Made by a program: the position numbers and the translations under genes. Of a stretch of DNA of 64,000 nt, positions 1-10,556 are shown one piece after another. The notes below the pieces were generated by a model, which ran no database searches, was not told the DNA's origin, and saw nothing but the letters and a program-made list of their open reading frames with translations. Each line of letters opens with the position of its first letter. Within the stretch, counting starts at the first letter, position 1. Source of the DNA: Exophiala sp. HKRS030 (taxonomy: Eukaryota > Ascomycota > Eurotiomycetes > Chaetothyriales > Herpotrichiellaceae); contig JAHWDD010000033.1 of assembly GCA_023897205.1 (NCBI GenBank), positions 639,714-703,713 of the forward strand. Direction: 5' to 3'.

Positions 1-71
1 CTTTTCAGCAGATAAATACCAACGCCAACGGGCGGCGGTGAGGTGCTGTCTCGGGCCAAGCTCATTGTCGT

Positions 72-542
72 ATGACAATTCCGTGCCTACACGAAGGCGG
101 CTGCCTCTGGACCGATCAAAACTCACATGACAACACGGCGATGTCGCCTAATTTCGATTTGGCAGCGTCGAGGCCAATGGAAGAAAATACCGTGGCTGGT
201 AAAATAAGCAAGGCAGTTTTGGCCTGCGGGCCATTGAGACTTCACGCCGCGGAAACCGGTGGCTCCAAGGCAACATTTGGGCGATGGGAATTGGTGCAAG
301 ATGAGAAAACCCAAGGCCTAATGCGTTGTTTGTTAAGCTGTGCGTTGGCATTTCAAGGCGAGCACGAACTCGGTTGCAGGTTGGATGTGCATTTGCCCAA
401 CCCAATGGAGCTGCCTGACTGCGGATCGAGGATATCGTTTGAGCTGCGGCTCTTGCATAAAGCTGACCGCCGCTTGGAAAGTTATCGGGTCCAAGAGGAT
501 CGAGTTACGAACAGGCTGAAAGTCGGTGGAGATTGGGAATAG
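72..542 (+). CDS. Uncertain ORF, 156 codons, unrecognised
   Basis: An ATG-started open frame of 156 codons near the left edge of the window. I recognise no domain, signal peptide or membrane segment; the composition is mixed with no strong repeats, and three methionines lie in the first 36 residues. No intron signals are needed. There is no close neighbour to give context. It may be a chance ORF or part of a gene lying mostly to the left. Inclusion rests only on length and the ATG. Confidence 0.18.
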   Translation: MTIPCLHEGGCLWTDQNSHDNTAMSPNFDLAASRPMEENTVAGKISKAVLACGPLRLHAAETGGSKATFGRWELVQDEKTQGLMRCLLSCALAFQGEHELGCRLDVHLPNPMELPDCGSRISFELRLLHKADRRLESYRVQEDRVTNRLKVGGDWE

Positions 543-1228
543 ATCGTCTGCACGTCCGAAACTAGCTGATAGGACAAGCGAACCTAAGTTAGGTTACTTA
601 GAGAATTCCTGTACGTGCAGGGCGGCCTGTGATTTAGCTTTTTAATGGCATTGGCCGTCGAGTCGTATCGTCGACGGCATCGAGGGGTAAAAGGAAGAGA
701 AGATTATGTCTAGGTTTCCTCCATCTTCGAACCCTTGATGCATGCCGTCACCACTTCTGGGGTCGCACGTGTAATCGAATCGTGGCGTCCATCTTGATTA
801 CTTTCGGATGAATGCAAAACAGGATTTGCGAGGATCTGCCTCCTCCAATGAACCGGTGAACGGGATAGAATTCCAACGCACCGAGGCACGCAGTTCATAG
901 GTGAGACTGAGATGAGTCTCAAATGTAATTCCTAACCGGTTATGTTTTTTGAAAATTTCATTGCTTCATGTAGAGTAAATTATGACTACTGTCTGTCAAT
1001 TCTTCCTGTCATCGTGCCACTGGATGTCGCTCGCTCAATCACCCGCAAATAGTGGCTTTGGCTTCGTCGCGACAACCATTTGCCTGACTTTTGGAATGCT
1101 CTACATTTACAGAGCTCTTCAAGAACGCGATTTGACAATGTAGCCTCCCATTCATCACCGTTGCCGCTTGATTGTATATGAAAAAGGAAAAAACCACCCA
1201 TGAACGTACAAGTGAACTTGAGAGATGT
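543..1228. other. Intergenic, no gene seen
   Basis: Between the doubtful left-edge ORF and the 3' end of the aldolase gene. Only short overlapping frames are present, without splice-linked extension. I see no repeat or RNA gene here. Confidence 0.5.
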
Positions 1229-2188
1229 TCACAAAGAATTCTCCAGCTCAATCACCTCCTTCAGCAGATGCTCGTACTTAGCAACATCCTCTTTGCTGGG
1301 CCTGGGGAGTGGTCGCCTAGCATAACCTCCGTATCCGAAATAGGACTCGAGCCCACTCTTCGTTCCGGTGACACCGCCAGTGATGACAGCCCAGTCGCCT
1401 CGAGCAACGATGGCTTGAAGCTTTTGCGCCTCTTCGACCTTGCCTTGGGCATATAAGTTATACACCTTGACACAAGCCTTGGGGACGATGTTGCCCAATC
1501 CAGTGATGATACCAGAACCTCCGGCGATCAAGGTCTGGAGCGTAAAGTCGGCGGAGCCGCCCAGCGCCAACCACCCCGAGTTCTCCGCGAAGGGTGTGGC
1601 TGCGTTCACAGCGTGTGCGATTCGGTTAAGTTTGCCTGTATTTCCACAGGTCAACTTGCACCCGACAATCTTGGGGTGTTTTGCTAGCGTGATGATTGTG
1701 TCCGAGTCGAGATCAACGCCAGCGACAGCACCAGGATAATTGTATATGAGGATTGGGATAGGTGACTCATTGGCAACATCTCTGAAGAAGTCGATCAAAG
1801 ATTGTTGAGTATAAGCCGACTTGTAGTAGGAAGGAGGCAGGATAAGGGCATAATCTCCACCCGCCCGGTACGCATCGCGACAGAATTCAATCGTCTCGCG
1901 CACTGATTGAGCGGCGGTCCCAACGACGATTGGGAAGTCTGGGAAACCGGCTTCATCGAGTGCTTGTCGGACAGTGCTTGTCACTAGGATCCGTTCTTCT
2001 TTGGTGAGATGGACTGCTTCACCATTTGAACCCTGAGTGGTGACGGCCGTGAGACCAGCTTTGGCCAACCTAACGGCATGCTTCGCAGTGGCCTCGACGT
2101 CGACGTCTTCGCTGTCGGGTTTGAAGAATGCTACCAACGGCACATTGATGCCCGGTCCTAAGGGCCGGGTGGGATGATGTCCATTCAT
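1229..2188 (-). CDS. DHDPS/HOGA-like class I aldolase (dihydrodipicolinate synthase family)
   Basis: Single-exon gene for 319 residues, the usual size of the DHDPS/N-acetylneuraminate lyase TIM-barrel family. Visible family features are the GSNGE turn at residues 53-57, the Tyr of the IYNYPG motif (Tyr149) and the Schiff-base lysine in GCKLT (Lys178). Such enzymes make or cleave 2-oxo acids by imine chemistry; fungi do not make lysine through DHDPS, so a 4-hydroxy-2-oxoglutarate aldolase or another 2-keto acid aldolase role is more likely (inference). I chose the ATG at 2188 because family homology starts there; the frame stays open upstream to about 2635 but that part is not aldolase-like. 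Cytosolic: no targeting signal in the chosen product. Substrate not predictable. Confidence 0.9.
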   Translation of the reverse strand: MNGHHPTRPLGPGINVPLVAFFKPDSEDVDVEATAKHAVRLAKAGLTAVTTQGSNGEAVHLTKEERILVTSTVRQALDEAGFPDFPIVVGTAAQSVRETIEFCRDAYRAGGDYALILPPSYYKSAYTQQSLIDFFRDVANESPIPILIYNYPGAVAGVDLDSDTIITLAKHPKIVGCKLTCGNTGKLNRIAHAVNAATPFAENSGWLALGGSADFTLQTLIAGGSGIITGLGNIVPKACVKVYNLYAQGKVEEAQKLQAIVARGDWAVITGGVTGTKSGLESYFGYGGYARRPLPRPSKEDVAKYEHLLKEVIELENSL

Positions 2189-3326
2189 TTTGGGGGAACA
2201 AATCAGTTCAAAGATATATGACGTAGGGTGTGGCAATATCTCTAGGAGACGAATACGACGCCGGGCAATTTCCTTGCGGCTGAAAAATACTTTTTGTATC
2301 TGAGCGGTCAATTCTTGAGGAGAGATATATTGGGAATTTAAAAGACAGCGGCGTGCGCGATATATAAGAAGGCGTGTGACCCTCGCCGGTCTACGTGCCG
2401 GTTCTCTGTCTACCGTCACAGGTGACAGGAATTTCAATAGCAAACCATCGATAATCAGAAACACTCCCTGTTCAGGTGGTTGTGCCCCGCAAGAACTGTG
2501 GAGGCGTGGGGTTGCATCGGGTGTCGGAGGAAGCCCGACCTCACCGACCCAGGGCAACGTGTTCCGGTTTCTCTTTAGGAAAGAATAGGCAGGCCAAAGG
2601 GTCGACGCCCGAGGATCGAGCTGAACTTTATGCATTCCCCATTTCCTCTTTGCCCTTCGCGGTTGAAATTTGGCGTTCAGACGGGTCTTTCGATCGATCA
2701 GGAGTTTGTATCCATCGTGTTAAGAAAGTCGCATGTTGTCACCACCTCATGGTTTCACCCCAGCTTGTGTGGTTGTTCAGGTGTTGGTAAGTCGCAAACA
2801 ACTTTCCGTGATGTTCATTCGCCCCAAATCTCCCCATGCACATCTCCGCAAAATCCCACGTCTGTTGGAGAAGGTTCAGGAACAATGTTAGACATAGTGG
2901 ACAGAAGACGTGCACATGGCTCATGAAGTCGACAAGGTCCTTAAGTCATGGGAGCAGGCAACTCATGGTGGCGGCAGTGACCCGGAATGTTGAGTGATGA
3001 TTGCGCGCCACTGTCAACGTACTCCTTGGCCTGAGCGAATCATGCCTCAGCTTATCACCAACTTACCAGTAGAATGGCAGGCGTGGGGTTCGGCTTTCAC
3101 CCCTCAGCCCCAAGCCATGCCCCCACGGCCTAAATATGCACAAGGCCCGACTACCCGATACATTCAAGCCTTGCGGACTTGGGACCACTATCTCGAAGCC
3201 TTGTGACCATGCGGAGAGACAATCAAGCCTGTTGTTTAGTAGATTTGAGCCCAGCCTTGTATGGCTCGTATGATCTCTTGCATATGGCTTTGTGCATTTG
3301 GTTTAGTTCAAGATTCTTCGATTCCC
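2189..3326. other. Intergenic between aldolase and PFA4
   Basis: The aldolase promoter and the downstream region of PFA4. It holds a TATA-like element near 2361 (listed separately) and several short frames with no recognisable product. No repeats seen. Confidence 0.5.
2361..2368. promoter_or_regulatory. TATA-like element upstream of aldolase
   Basis: TATATAAG on the plus strand; the complement also reads as an AT-rich TATA-like box. It lies about 175 bases upstream of the aldolase ATG, compatible with a promoter plus a leader. The strand of action is ambiguous, since the consensus is better on the plus strand. Confidence 0.3.
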
Positions 3327-4734
3327 TTATCTCCGAGTGTCGTGATCCAACGGCAATTCTTTTCGTCGTTTCAACAATTGAGCAATAGGCACGTCGTCTT
3401 CATCATAAAACTCAACATCCACATCGACACCGAAGTCTTTGAGAGCATTGCCTCCAGTGTCTCGCCAGCCTTCTTCACCCAGCCCAACGTCGTCTGGACT
3501 TCGTTCATAGTCATCCTCATTGGACTGATTGCCAATATCTGGATCATATCGCTCATGAAATGGTCGGCGGCGTTGGATACCGTAATAGCTCGATCGCGTT
3601 TGGAAGTCGTCGTGCTGTCGACGTTTGAAGGCTTGAAGCTCTTGTTCGGGTGATAGATTCGCGTCTGGGTGCGTAAAAGGATCTTCCTCCATGTTAATGC
3701 GCTCAATCCGCGGCATTCTATCAGGATCAGGTGGCGGCCAAGATGTTCCCTGATCTTCAAACCCATTCTCTTCGAATGAGAGTCCACTTGTAAGAGGCGT
3801 AGCAGAGAATGGCCAGAACCACGCTACAAAATTCCTGGTCCCCATTCCCTGGACAATGTTGGACCAGATGCCGATATCGTAGGGAAATTCTTGTCTCACG
3901 ATCCGAACTCTGATCCCATCAGGACCGTCTAAATAGCCTCCGAGCACGCGGGCGCGACGGAGAAGCTGCTCATGGCGTTCGATTTCCCAGCTTTCGATCG
4001 TTGTGACATTGCCTCCAAGACCCCAAACGGTTCGAAAAAATGTAATCGATACCAAGAAAAGCGTCATGGAATTGAGGAAGAGCAGCATCAAGAGAAAGAT
4101 TAATTGGGTTACAGACGGGCCAAGATACTGAATATTGCGTCAGCAGCTTTCTTTGAGTGAATTTGAAGATATCTTACACTCGGGAGATGACGATTGTGCC
4201 AAATGACCTGAGCTCGTAGAAAGAGAAAGTATTCAAGGTAGGTCATGGCGGTCACGGCGTACCAAAGAAATCGCATGAAATGTGGAAAGGTAAAGTGTGA
4301 GACACAGTTTGACGTCCACGGGCAGTGGTGATCCATTTTCGGAATGCATCTACGCACAACAGCGGTCAGCCATGAAGTGTTGGAGCGTAGGCAACAAACC
4401 TTTTGCAGACCTTGCAATGATGCGATCTAGGAGGCTTAACAGCATCACATTTTCGACAATATCTCTGTCTTGACAATGATTCTTTGGCAGACGTTTTGGA
4501 AAGAGATACTGTGTCCGGCTGCCAGTCTTTCGGGACTTTTCCCGGATTGGTTGTGCAAGCTCGTCCGTACGACACCCAGAGTGCAGCTACCAGTAAGTTG
4601 AAAATAAGTCTCTGCCGAAAGTCCAAAGGACCAGGGTCGATATAGTGGAATAATAGCTGTGAAGCATATGACAGAATTGCGATAAGGAGGGAAACGGTGG
4701 GGACAGCATATCTTGACAGGATGGCAGAATCCAT
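3327..4734 (-). CDS. PFA4: Palmitoyltransferase PFA4 (DHHC family)
   Basis: Three exons (4734-4400, 4349-4178, 4127-3327) joined by two 50-base GT-AG introns give 435 residues. Two hydrophobic segments lie in the first 55 residues, then the cysteine-rich domain, with the catalytic DHHC at residues 118-121 followed by PW, then two more membrane segments (about 135-155 and 175-200) and a long acidic, proline-containing cytosolic tail. PFA4 is an ER protein S-acyltransferase; in yeast it palmitoylates chitin synthase Chs3 so that it can leave the ER. The NPGKVP segment after the second helix and the tail length fit the PFA4 subgroup. Both introns were placed by frame and restore the continuous cysteine-rich domain. 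Head-to-head with the MutL gene, 363 bases between the two ATGs. Confidence 0.92.
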
Positions 4735-5097
4735 CTCTCAACGCTAACCGCCACCTAGACCCCAAGATAGAACGGGATACAGCGGTTCTTCTCGTGAAGA
4801 CTACAGCCTACCGGATTCTTGTTGCTCCCATCTTGGACATCGACAGTCCCTTTCTTTGGCTGGTAGTTATCGGTTGACGTGTAGAAAATCGAATTCATGT
4901 TTCGTCAGCCTGGAAGAAGGACGACGTTGATAATTCAGCCGTGGTTTTGCCGAGAATTGTGCATGTTAACGGAAGGCACGCGTATGCACACGGACGCGTT
5001 AACGACTGCTACCCGTTGGCTTCAGAACCTCAATTCATTTTTCTTGATGGATCTGCCAACATGACAAACCGACGCCCATTCTATCCATGGCCTTAAA
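4735..5097. promoter_or_regulatory. Shared divergent promoter region, PFA4 / MutL homologue
   Basis: A 363-base gap between two divergently transcribed genes must hold both promoters. No clear TATA box was found. It contains ACGCGT-type sites at about 4979 and 4995 (MluI cell-cycle box-like), which would suit a DNA repair gene, but this is only a short-motif match. Confidence 0.35.
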
Positions 5098-7998
5098 ATG
5101 CCGATCGAGCCTCTCCCAGAGAGCACATCGCGGGCAATCAGCTCAACATTAGTCCTTAGTGATGCCAGGTCAGTTGTGAAAGAGCTCGTCGACAATGCAC
5201 TGGACGCACGTGCAACAACCGTCAATGTTGAGATTTCACCAAATACTCTTGATATCATCCAAGTCAGAGATAATGGCACAGGTATCGGGTTGCAGGACAG
5301 ACAACTTCTCTGCAAACGTGGTTGCACATCTAAGATTCGATCACTCGATGACCTGAACCGCCTTGGCGGTACCTTTCTCGGATTCCGGGGCGAGGCTCTT
5401 TCGAGCGTCGCTGAATTGAGCAAGGCTGTTACCGTCACCACCAGGGTCGATGGCGAAATGGTGGGCACTATGCTCATCTTTGGAGCTTCCGGGATGCTAA
5501 GGTAGGTGTCACGCTGGCCCTTCTCTAACTACTCATCGTAACCACACTACGTAGTTCGGCATCAGCATCTCATCCAGTTGGAACAACTCTTCGAGTCGAA
5601 AAGTTTCTGCAAAACGTACCAGTCAGAAAGCAAACAGTTTTGAAAAATGCTAGCCGAACACTACAGGCGATCAAAGCCTTGCTAATGACCTATGCTTTTG
5701 CCCGGCCACAGATCAGGTTCTCTTTGAAAATCTTAAAGGCGAAAAGCGACCAATACAACTGGACCTATGCCCGAGCAAGAAAGACTCTTTTGAAGAGATT
5801 GCGGCGAAAATAGTTGGAAAAGATGTAGCAGCCCTCTGCACTGCTCAGTCCATGACTGCGGCCGAAGCCGATGGCGAAACCGAGTCGGGATGGGACATTG
5901 AAGCTTTGCTTATATCATCGAGCATAGGTTCGTATGCTTATTTCTGCAGAATCAGGCGGTGTTGCTAACACGTGAAGATCCCTTAAACCTGCGCAATTTC
6001 AATCACTACATCTCCATCGACGGGCGGCCAGTGGCAGCAGACCGTACTACAATTAAGGAGATTGTCAAGAAATATAAGCTATTTTGTCAAGCTTGTTTCA
6101 GCTCAACGGGTAGCTCACTTCCGTCACGCCCATTCATCAGTATGCGAATTCGTTGCCCTCCGGAAAGTTATGATGTCAACATTGAACCGGCAAAGGACGA
6201 GGTTCTATTCTTTCGACCCAAAACACTGCTGAAGTTGGTAGAGGATCTCTTCGAGCGAGTGTATGGTAGCCCGAAGGACAGCATTGCCAATCTTGACAAT
6301 ACCAGCTCTGACACAGAGAGACCCTCAATCCTCGTAATTGAAGAGCGCGAGCCCTTCAATGTCGTTCCAGAGGCCAGAGATCTTCGATCTGCAACGCAGA
6401 TGACTCAGGACGATAGGGTAGAATCGATGAAGATCGACAACGTCCACGACCTGCACCAACCTCCTTACAATCCCTTCACGATAGCCGCTATGAATGCTAA
6501 AATTCTGCCGACGAGGATGGACTCGCACGAGGCGAGGATGTCCACTGACCATCATGCAGATCGTACATCGGATGTCAATGGTAACCATAGTGGCCAACCC
6601 TCTCGGTCCAAATCATCTTCTCACGAAGCACTGAATGCTCAATTGGCACAACTAGTATCCCCTATCACTTCTCCAGGGAGTTCTATACATTACCAGAATG
6701 CTGGCGCACCTATGCCACGGAGGGCGAAGGATGCCAATAGTGTCGAAGTAAGAACACCGAACTCCTGGCATTCTGATGGGTCGAACTCCCAATCCTCCTC
6801 ACAAAGGAGAATCTCACGAACATGGCCGACACCTGAAACGGCGACTCGTTCAACAAAAGCCCGAGGCGTGATGAAAACGAACTTCTGTGGCGAGTCGGAT
6901 GTTGGTCCGGATGTTCAAGACTCCTCTCCACAGCAAATATATGTCCAGCCTTCTTCAGCCACACTGGTGGGAGGTGTGCCTTCAACCATACACTGGGGTC
7001 CCGGTCAGAAACCCTTCAGGACACCTTTTAAATCACCTTCGAATCCTCGGTCCCTCACGAATGACGAAGTCAGGAGGCCTAATGACCAATCAATTCAACA
7101 CGAAGCAACATCGTTGTCGAGACCCTCGAGGGTTCAAGACTGTTTGTCGCAGCGGCACTTATCATTGGATTCCAAGGAACTTTCCGTGGCAAATCATGCG
7201 GAATTGCAAGAAATTATGGATTTCGAGCACAGGAAAAAGGTGGCTATAGCTTACCAACGTCGGCTGACTGGCAAACGCCCACCGAAGCCGATAGCTGAGG
7301 TCCTGAAATCAAAAGGCATGAACAGAAGTGCTAGCAATAACGTTAGGATGGAGAGCCACGACTTGCACTTGACACGTGTAAGCCAGGGCTCACCAGATCA
7401 GGAAGACTTCATGGTTCGATTCAGTCAGCCACATCCTGTCTCTTCAAGCCAGCCGCGTCTTAATTCTACCAATAGCTCTCAGCAAGCAATGGCGCGGGGT
7501 TCATTGCATTCTGACGCAGGTCTGTTCACAGACGATGGTGGCATCGAGACTGAGGTAATGCATGATGACACTAAAAATAGCCCCGACCAAGCAGATCCGC
7601 CTCCGGTATCGTCTTTCATCCTCTCTGATGATCCAAGAGCTTGCCTCATACGGTCGAGGAAAAAGTCTCGACCAACATCACTCTATCGGACAAAATCCAG
7701 CAAACTTCCACTAGAAACAATTCCCAAAGATGCTTCAACGTTCACCTTGTGCAGTAATGTCGTGCTCATGAAAGACCTGGTGTCTTTCAAACACCGCGTG
7801 GAAGGTTTGGCCGCGGAAGACATCTACATTTCTACTGGTACGTCTGAATACGTTGACTTCGAGCTGTTGAGCACAACCGAGCTATGGGAGAACACTCTAC
7901 GCGGATTCATTGTCCAAAAGTATCGCTGTGAGGATGGTCAAGATATCAACGTCAAAGCGAATGATTTGGAATTCTTGCACGCGTCTCAAATCGTTTGA
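5098..7998 (+). CDS. MutL-family DNA mismatch repair protein (PMS1/MLH2-like), one apparent frameshift
   Basis: Exons 5098-5501, 5555-5927 and 5978-7998, with introns of 53 and 50 bases (GCTAAC branch before the second acceptor). The N-terminal GHKL ATPase is clear: KELVDNALDA (catalytic Glu29, Asn33), DNGTGI (from Asp58) and GFRGEAL (residues 95-101), then the transducer domain with ISIDGRPV. The frame breaks inside exon 2 at the CCC of 5770-5772: one added C lets the protein run on as PSKKDSFEEIAAKIVGKDVA, and the total becomes 932 residues with correct splice phases. The second half is long, low in conserved structure and serine-rich; I see no DQHAxDE-type endonuclease motif, so an MLH2-like accessory MutL fits better than an endonuclease-type PMS1 or MLH3. 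Nuclear partner of MLH1 by family knowledge. The break is more likely a sequencing error than a pseudogene. Confidence 0.82.
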
Positions 7999-8381
7999 TG
8001 CCCCATGTTAGATTGGGGCCACTGATGTTCTTTACCGGAGAATTTGATGATTACGCAAACTCATGAAAAGGAAAGACCTAGCTTTGTCATGATGGACTAT
8101 GAGATGCCGGATTTTACATTTACCGCGGTGGGAACTGTAACATATCCTAGACAGCTATGACCGCTATCGACCGAACCTCAGATAGTCATGATAGAGATGG
8201 AGCACACTGACAAATGTAATGAACAAGATATCAATGACAACAACTGTAGCATAAAATTTATAAACTACTCAACATGAACCCATAGCTGATACAAAGTCTC
8301 TGCTTCTTACCAAAGCAGTTGTAGCCAGGCATCCATTCCTCCTAGCTCTGATCCCCTTCCAAACTTCGCTTCTCGTACTCC
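7999..8381. other. Convergent 3' region
   Basis: Tail-to-tail gap between the MutL gene and the ACT-domain gene. AT-rich in part (around 8220-8290); nothing else seen. Confidence 0.45.
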
Positions 8382-8948
8382 TCAATCAGCAGCAACACCT
8401 TGTCGTTCCCGCTCGTCCTCCCGTTGCCCCTCCACGGCTCTCGCCTCGCTCACAACGCGCCTTAAAACGTCGACCGCCAGATCGACCTTCCCATCCTCGA
8501 CAAACAAATGATCATGAAAGTACGCACTGACAGGGTTACAACTGACGCCAGCCGCAGCCAGACTGGTCGTCAAAACAGCCAGGAACCCCACGGCGTCGAG
8601 ACTCGAGTGCACGGCGCACGTGATCATCCGGCAGCGGTACTGGTACGGCAGGCCGTATTGCTCGGCCGTGGCCAGAGAGGTGATTAGGGTCGTTGTGTTG
8701 CGGGGGCCCGGTTCGTGGAATACCATTTGGACTTCCGACGCGGGGATTGGGATTTGGTCCAGGGTTGGCATGGGGTTAGGATCCGGTGGGGATGAGGATG
8801 TTGATGCGGATGTGGATGTGGGCAGTGGAGAGTGGGGTGTTGGCAGACTTATCCAGACGAATGTCGTCGGTGACACGCTGAGTGTCAGGCTCGAGAGGAG
8901 CGTTTGCAGTGATGTCTCGCCGATCGCCATGATAGAAAAACCGGGCAC
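8382..8948 (-). CDS. ACT-domain protein (DUF2241/ACT_3-type)
   Basis: A single exon of 188 codons. The core matches the small paired-ACT family often annotated as DUF2241: an N-terminal half beginning GETSLQTLLSSL, and a C-terminal half with ITCAVHSSLDAVGFLAVLTT, AAAGVSCNPVSAY and FHDHLFV, a typical ACT fold ending in a short helix. A serine/threonine/proline-rich insertion at about residues 36-62 separates the two parts, as is common in fungal versions. ACT domains bind amino acids or similar small ligands and regulate enzymes; this family has no catalytic domain, so the target is unknown. The second ATG seven codons in (MAIGETSL) is an equally plausible start. Cytosolic. Convergent with the MutL gene. 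Confidence 0.75.
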   Translation of the reverse strand: MPGFSIMAIGETSLQTLLSSLTLSVSPTTFVWISLPTPHSPLPTSTSASTSSSPPDPNPMPTLDQIPIPASEVQMVFHEPGPRNTTTLITSLATAEQYGLPYQYRCRMITCAVHSSLDAVGFLAVLTTSLAAAGVSCNPVSAYFHDHLFVEDGKVDLAVDVLRRVVSEARAVEGQREDERERQGVAAD

Positions 8949-9890
8949 CTGGGCGACGTGATGCTAGATCGAGACGTCGTGTTATTTTGCGCTGTTCGGC
9001 TTGAATGTTTCGGGCTATGTAAGGACGATAATTGTCAACTTCTACTTCAAACCAAAGCAGTTTTGGTGGAGTGTAAAATCAGCACTGGGTTTGAACTTGT
9101 GATATGGTCATATTTTTAGAATGTCGGGAAAGGGAAAAGTGAGAACATATCAAATTTTATGGCTCGTCAACCATGAAGCAGAAAACTATTTGTTGAAGAG
9201 TTAAAGTTTTAGAAACGCAAGGCTTGAAGCAGATTATGGATCGGCAAGAATTTTATAGTTCAAACTTAAGGCAACATCACTGTGACTCTATTTGACTACC
9301 ATGCATCCCCAGCAGAAAAGGAGAACTTGTTCCAGGATGGCCACAAACATCAGCAAATCCATGGTGGGTGTTACATGCACGATGCTTCCGATTGAAGGGA
9401 CTTGTCTTATGCAACTCTCGATGCTATGTAATGAAAATGGACAGGGAAGACGTGAAGTTTGGAAGCAGCAGATTGGCATAAGTTGTGTTGTAGATTTGTA
9501 GTCTTGTCAGTGATAAGTAGCAAAAGTAGCAAAAGTAGCACAAGTGAGACGAAATATGGCTCTAGGTTCATCCACGAAGTAAAGGCGATGATGCTTTTTC
9601 CATGCCGAAAGATTGTCTCTATCGATGTCATAGTGAGAGGGGCGTGATATTTCAGGCCAAGAAATGTAGAACAGAAAGATGTGATGGATATACTCCTCGA
9701 TTGTTGAGTTTTCTGGTAAAGATGTAATTTATATCTACAATTTGATCACCTGTGCTCCTCCACCTCCTCCACGGTGACAAGATCTAATAATGATTTCAAG
9801 TGAGTTTGACCACGAGGACTTTCAGAATCGTCCCGAAAAACGCTTGAGTAATTGCATAGGTTCCAAGTCGGAGTAGTCATCCTCAACAGT
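8949..9890. other. Intergenic with a short tandem repeat
   Basis: Promoter side of the ACT-domain gene and downstream side of the unknown protein. Contains the 9-base tandem at about 9514-9541. No gene supported. Confidence 0.5.
9514..9541. repeat. Tandem repeat, AAAGTAGCA x3
   Basis: Three head-to-tail copies of a 9-base unit (AAAGTAGCA, the first slightly altered). A microsatellite-like slippage repeat in an intergenic stretch. Confidence 0.8.
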
Positions 9891-10556
9891 TCACAGCACC
9901 TTTTGCCACCAGTGCTTCTTAGGTTTGACTTGTTTGCTCTGTGATGCGGACTCTTTGCTTTGTCTGTGTTGTGATTTCGACTTCGATTTCGAGTTGGCAG
10001 TCTTGTTGTGCTTGCTTGTTTTTGTTGATTGAATGATGGAATTGTCTTGTAGTGTTGATTGAGCTGAAGTGTCGTGCCCTTGGCTTTCTCTGGATTTCGC
10101 ACTTTTGCACTTCTTGCACTTCCCGCATTTCTGTCTTCGTTCCGTTGTTCCATCGGCCGAGATAGGGATTGAAATAGATTCCTTGCCGACAGCAATAGCT
10201 TTCTCGTCGGTTGTAATAGATTGTTCTTTGAGTAGTTCGAATTCAGTAAATTGAGATTGACGCCCACAGGTGCATTTGCAAGGCGGATTGCGCATTCTGC
10301 TTTCTCGTTGTTCTGGTGTCCAATCAACCCAGCCTATGTATTCGTCCCCAGGAACATTTAAGGCTGAATCTCGAGGGGGAACATATTTGGTTTTGATTGA
10401 AGAGTGTTGTTGTGGTTTGATAGGAGGCCGGGGGATGTCGATGGGTACTCGATAAGTAGCGCCCCAGCGAACCCATCCGATGTAATCGTCGCTAACGTGG
10501 TCGGAGTTTGAGTTGAGAGTGGACACAGGTTGAGTTTGATGAGATGATGACTTCAT
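9891..10556 (-). CDS. Unknown protein with duplicated YIGWV-x-W motif and Lys/Ser-rich tail
   Basis: Single-exon frame of 221 residues from the ATG at 10556; the frame stays open 49 codons further upstream but without another ATG, and that segment is a His/Asn/Ser-rich repeat. The motif DDYIGWVRWG (about residues 24-33) recurs as DEYIGWVDWT (about 71-80), so the N-terminal half is an internal duplication. Next come a cysteine cluster (CKCTC) and, further on, KCGKCKKCKS, which together could bind metal. The C-terminal third is a basic, Lys/Ser/Gln-rich low-complexity region ending in KKHWWQKVL. No signal peptide or membrane segment. I do not recognise the family. The duplication and the cysteine pairs argue that it is a real protein, perhaps nucleic-acid or chromatin associated (speculation). 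Confidence 0.55.
   Translation of the reverse strand: MKSSSHQTQPVSTLNSNSDHVSDDYIGWVRWGATYRVPIDIPRPPIKPQQHSSIKTKYVPPRDSALNVPGDEYIGWVDWTPEQRESRMRNPPCKCTCGRQSQFTEFELLKEQSITTDEKAIAVGKESISIPISADGTTERRQKCGKCKKCKSAKSRESQGHDTSAQSTLQDNSIIQSTKTSKHNKTANSKSKSKSQHRQSKESASQSKQVKPKKHWWQKVL

Noticed and set aside
2190..2635. N-terminal extension of the aldolase frame (about 149 codons)
   Set aside because: Not similar to the aldolase family and crosses the likely promoter; the ATG at 2188 matches the family start.
9746..10327. 193-codon minus-strand frame overlapping the unknown protein
   Set aside because: It is a shifted reading of the same repetitive DNA; the other frame carries the duplicated motif and cysteine clusters.
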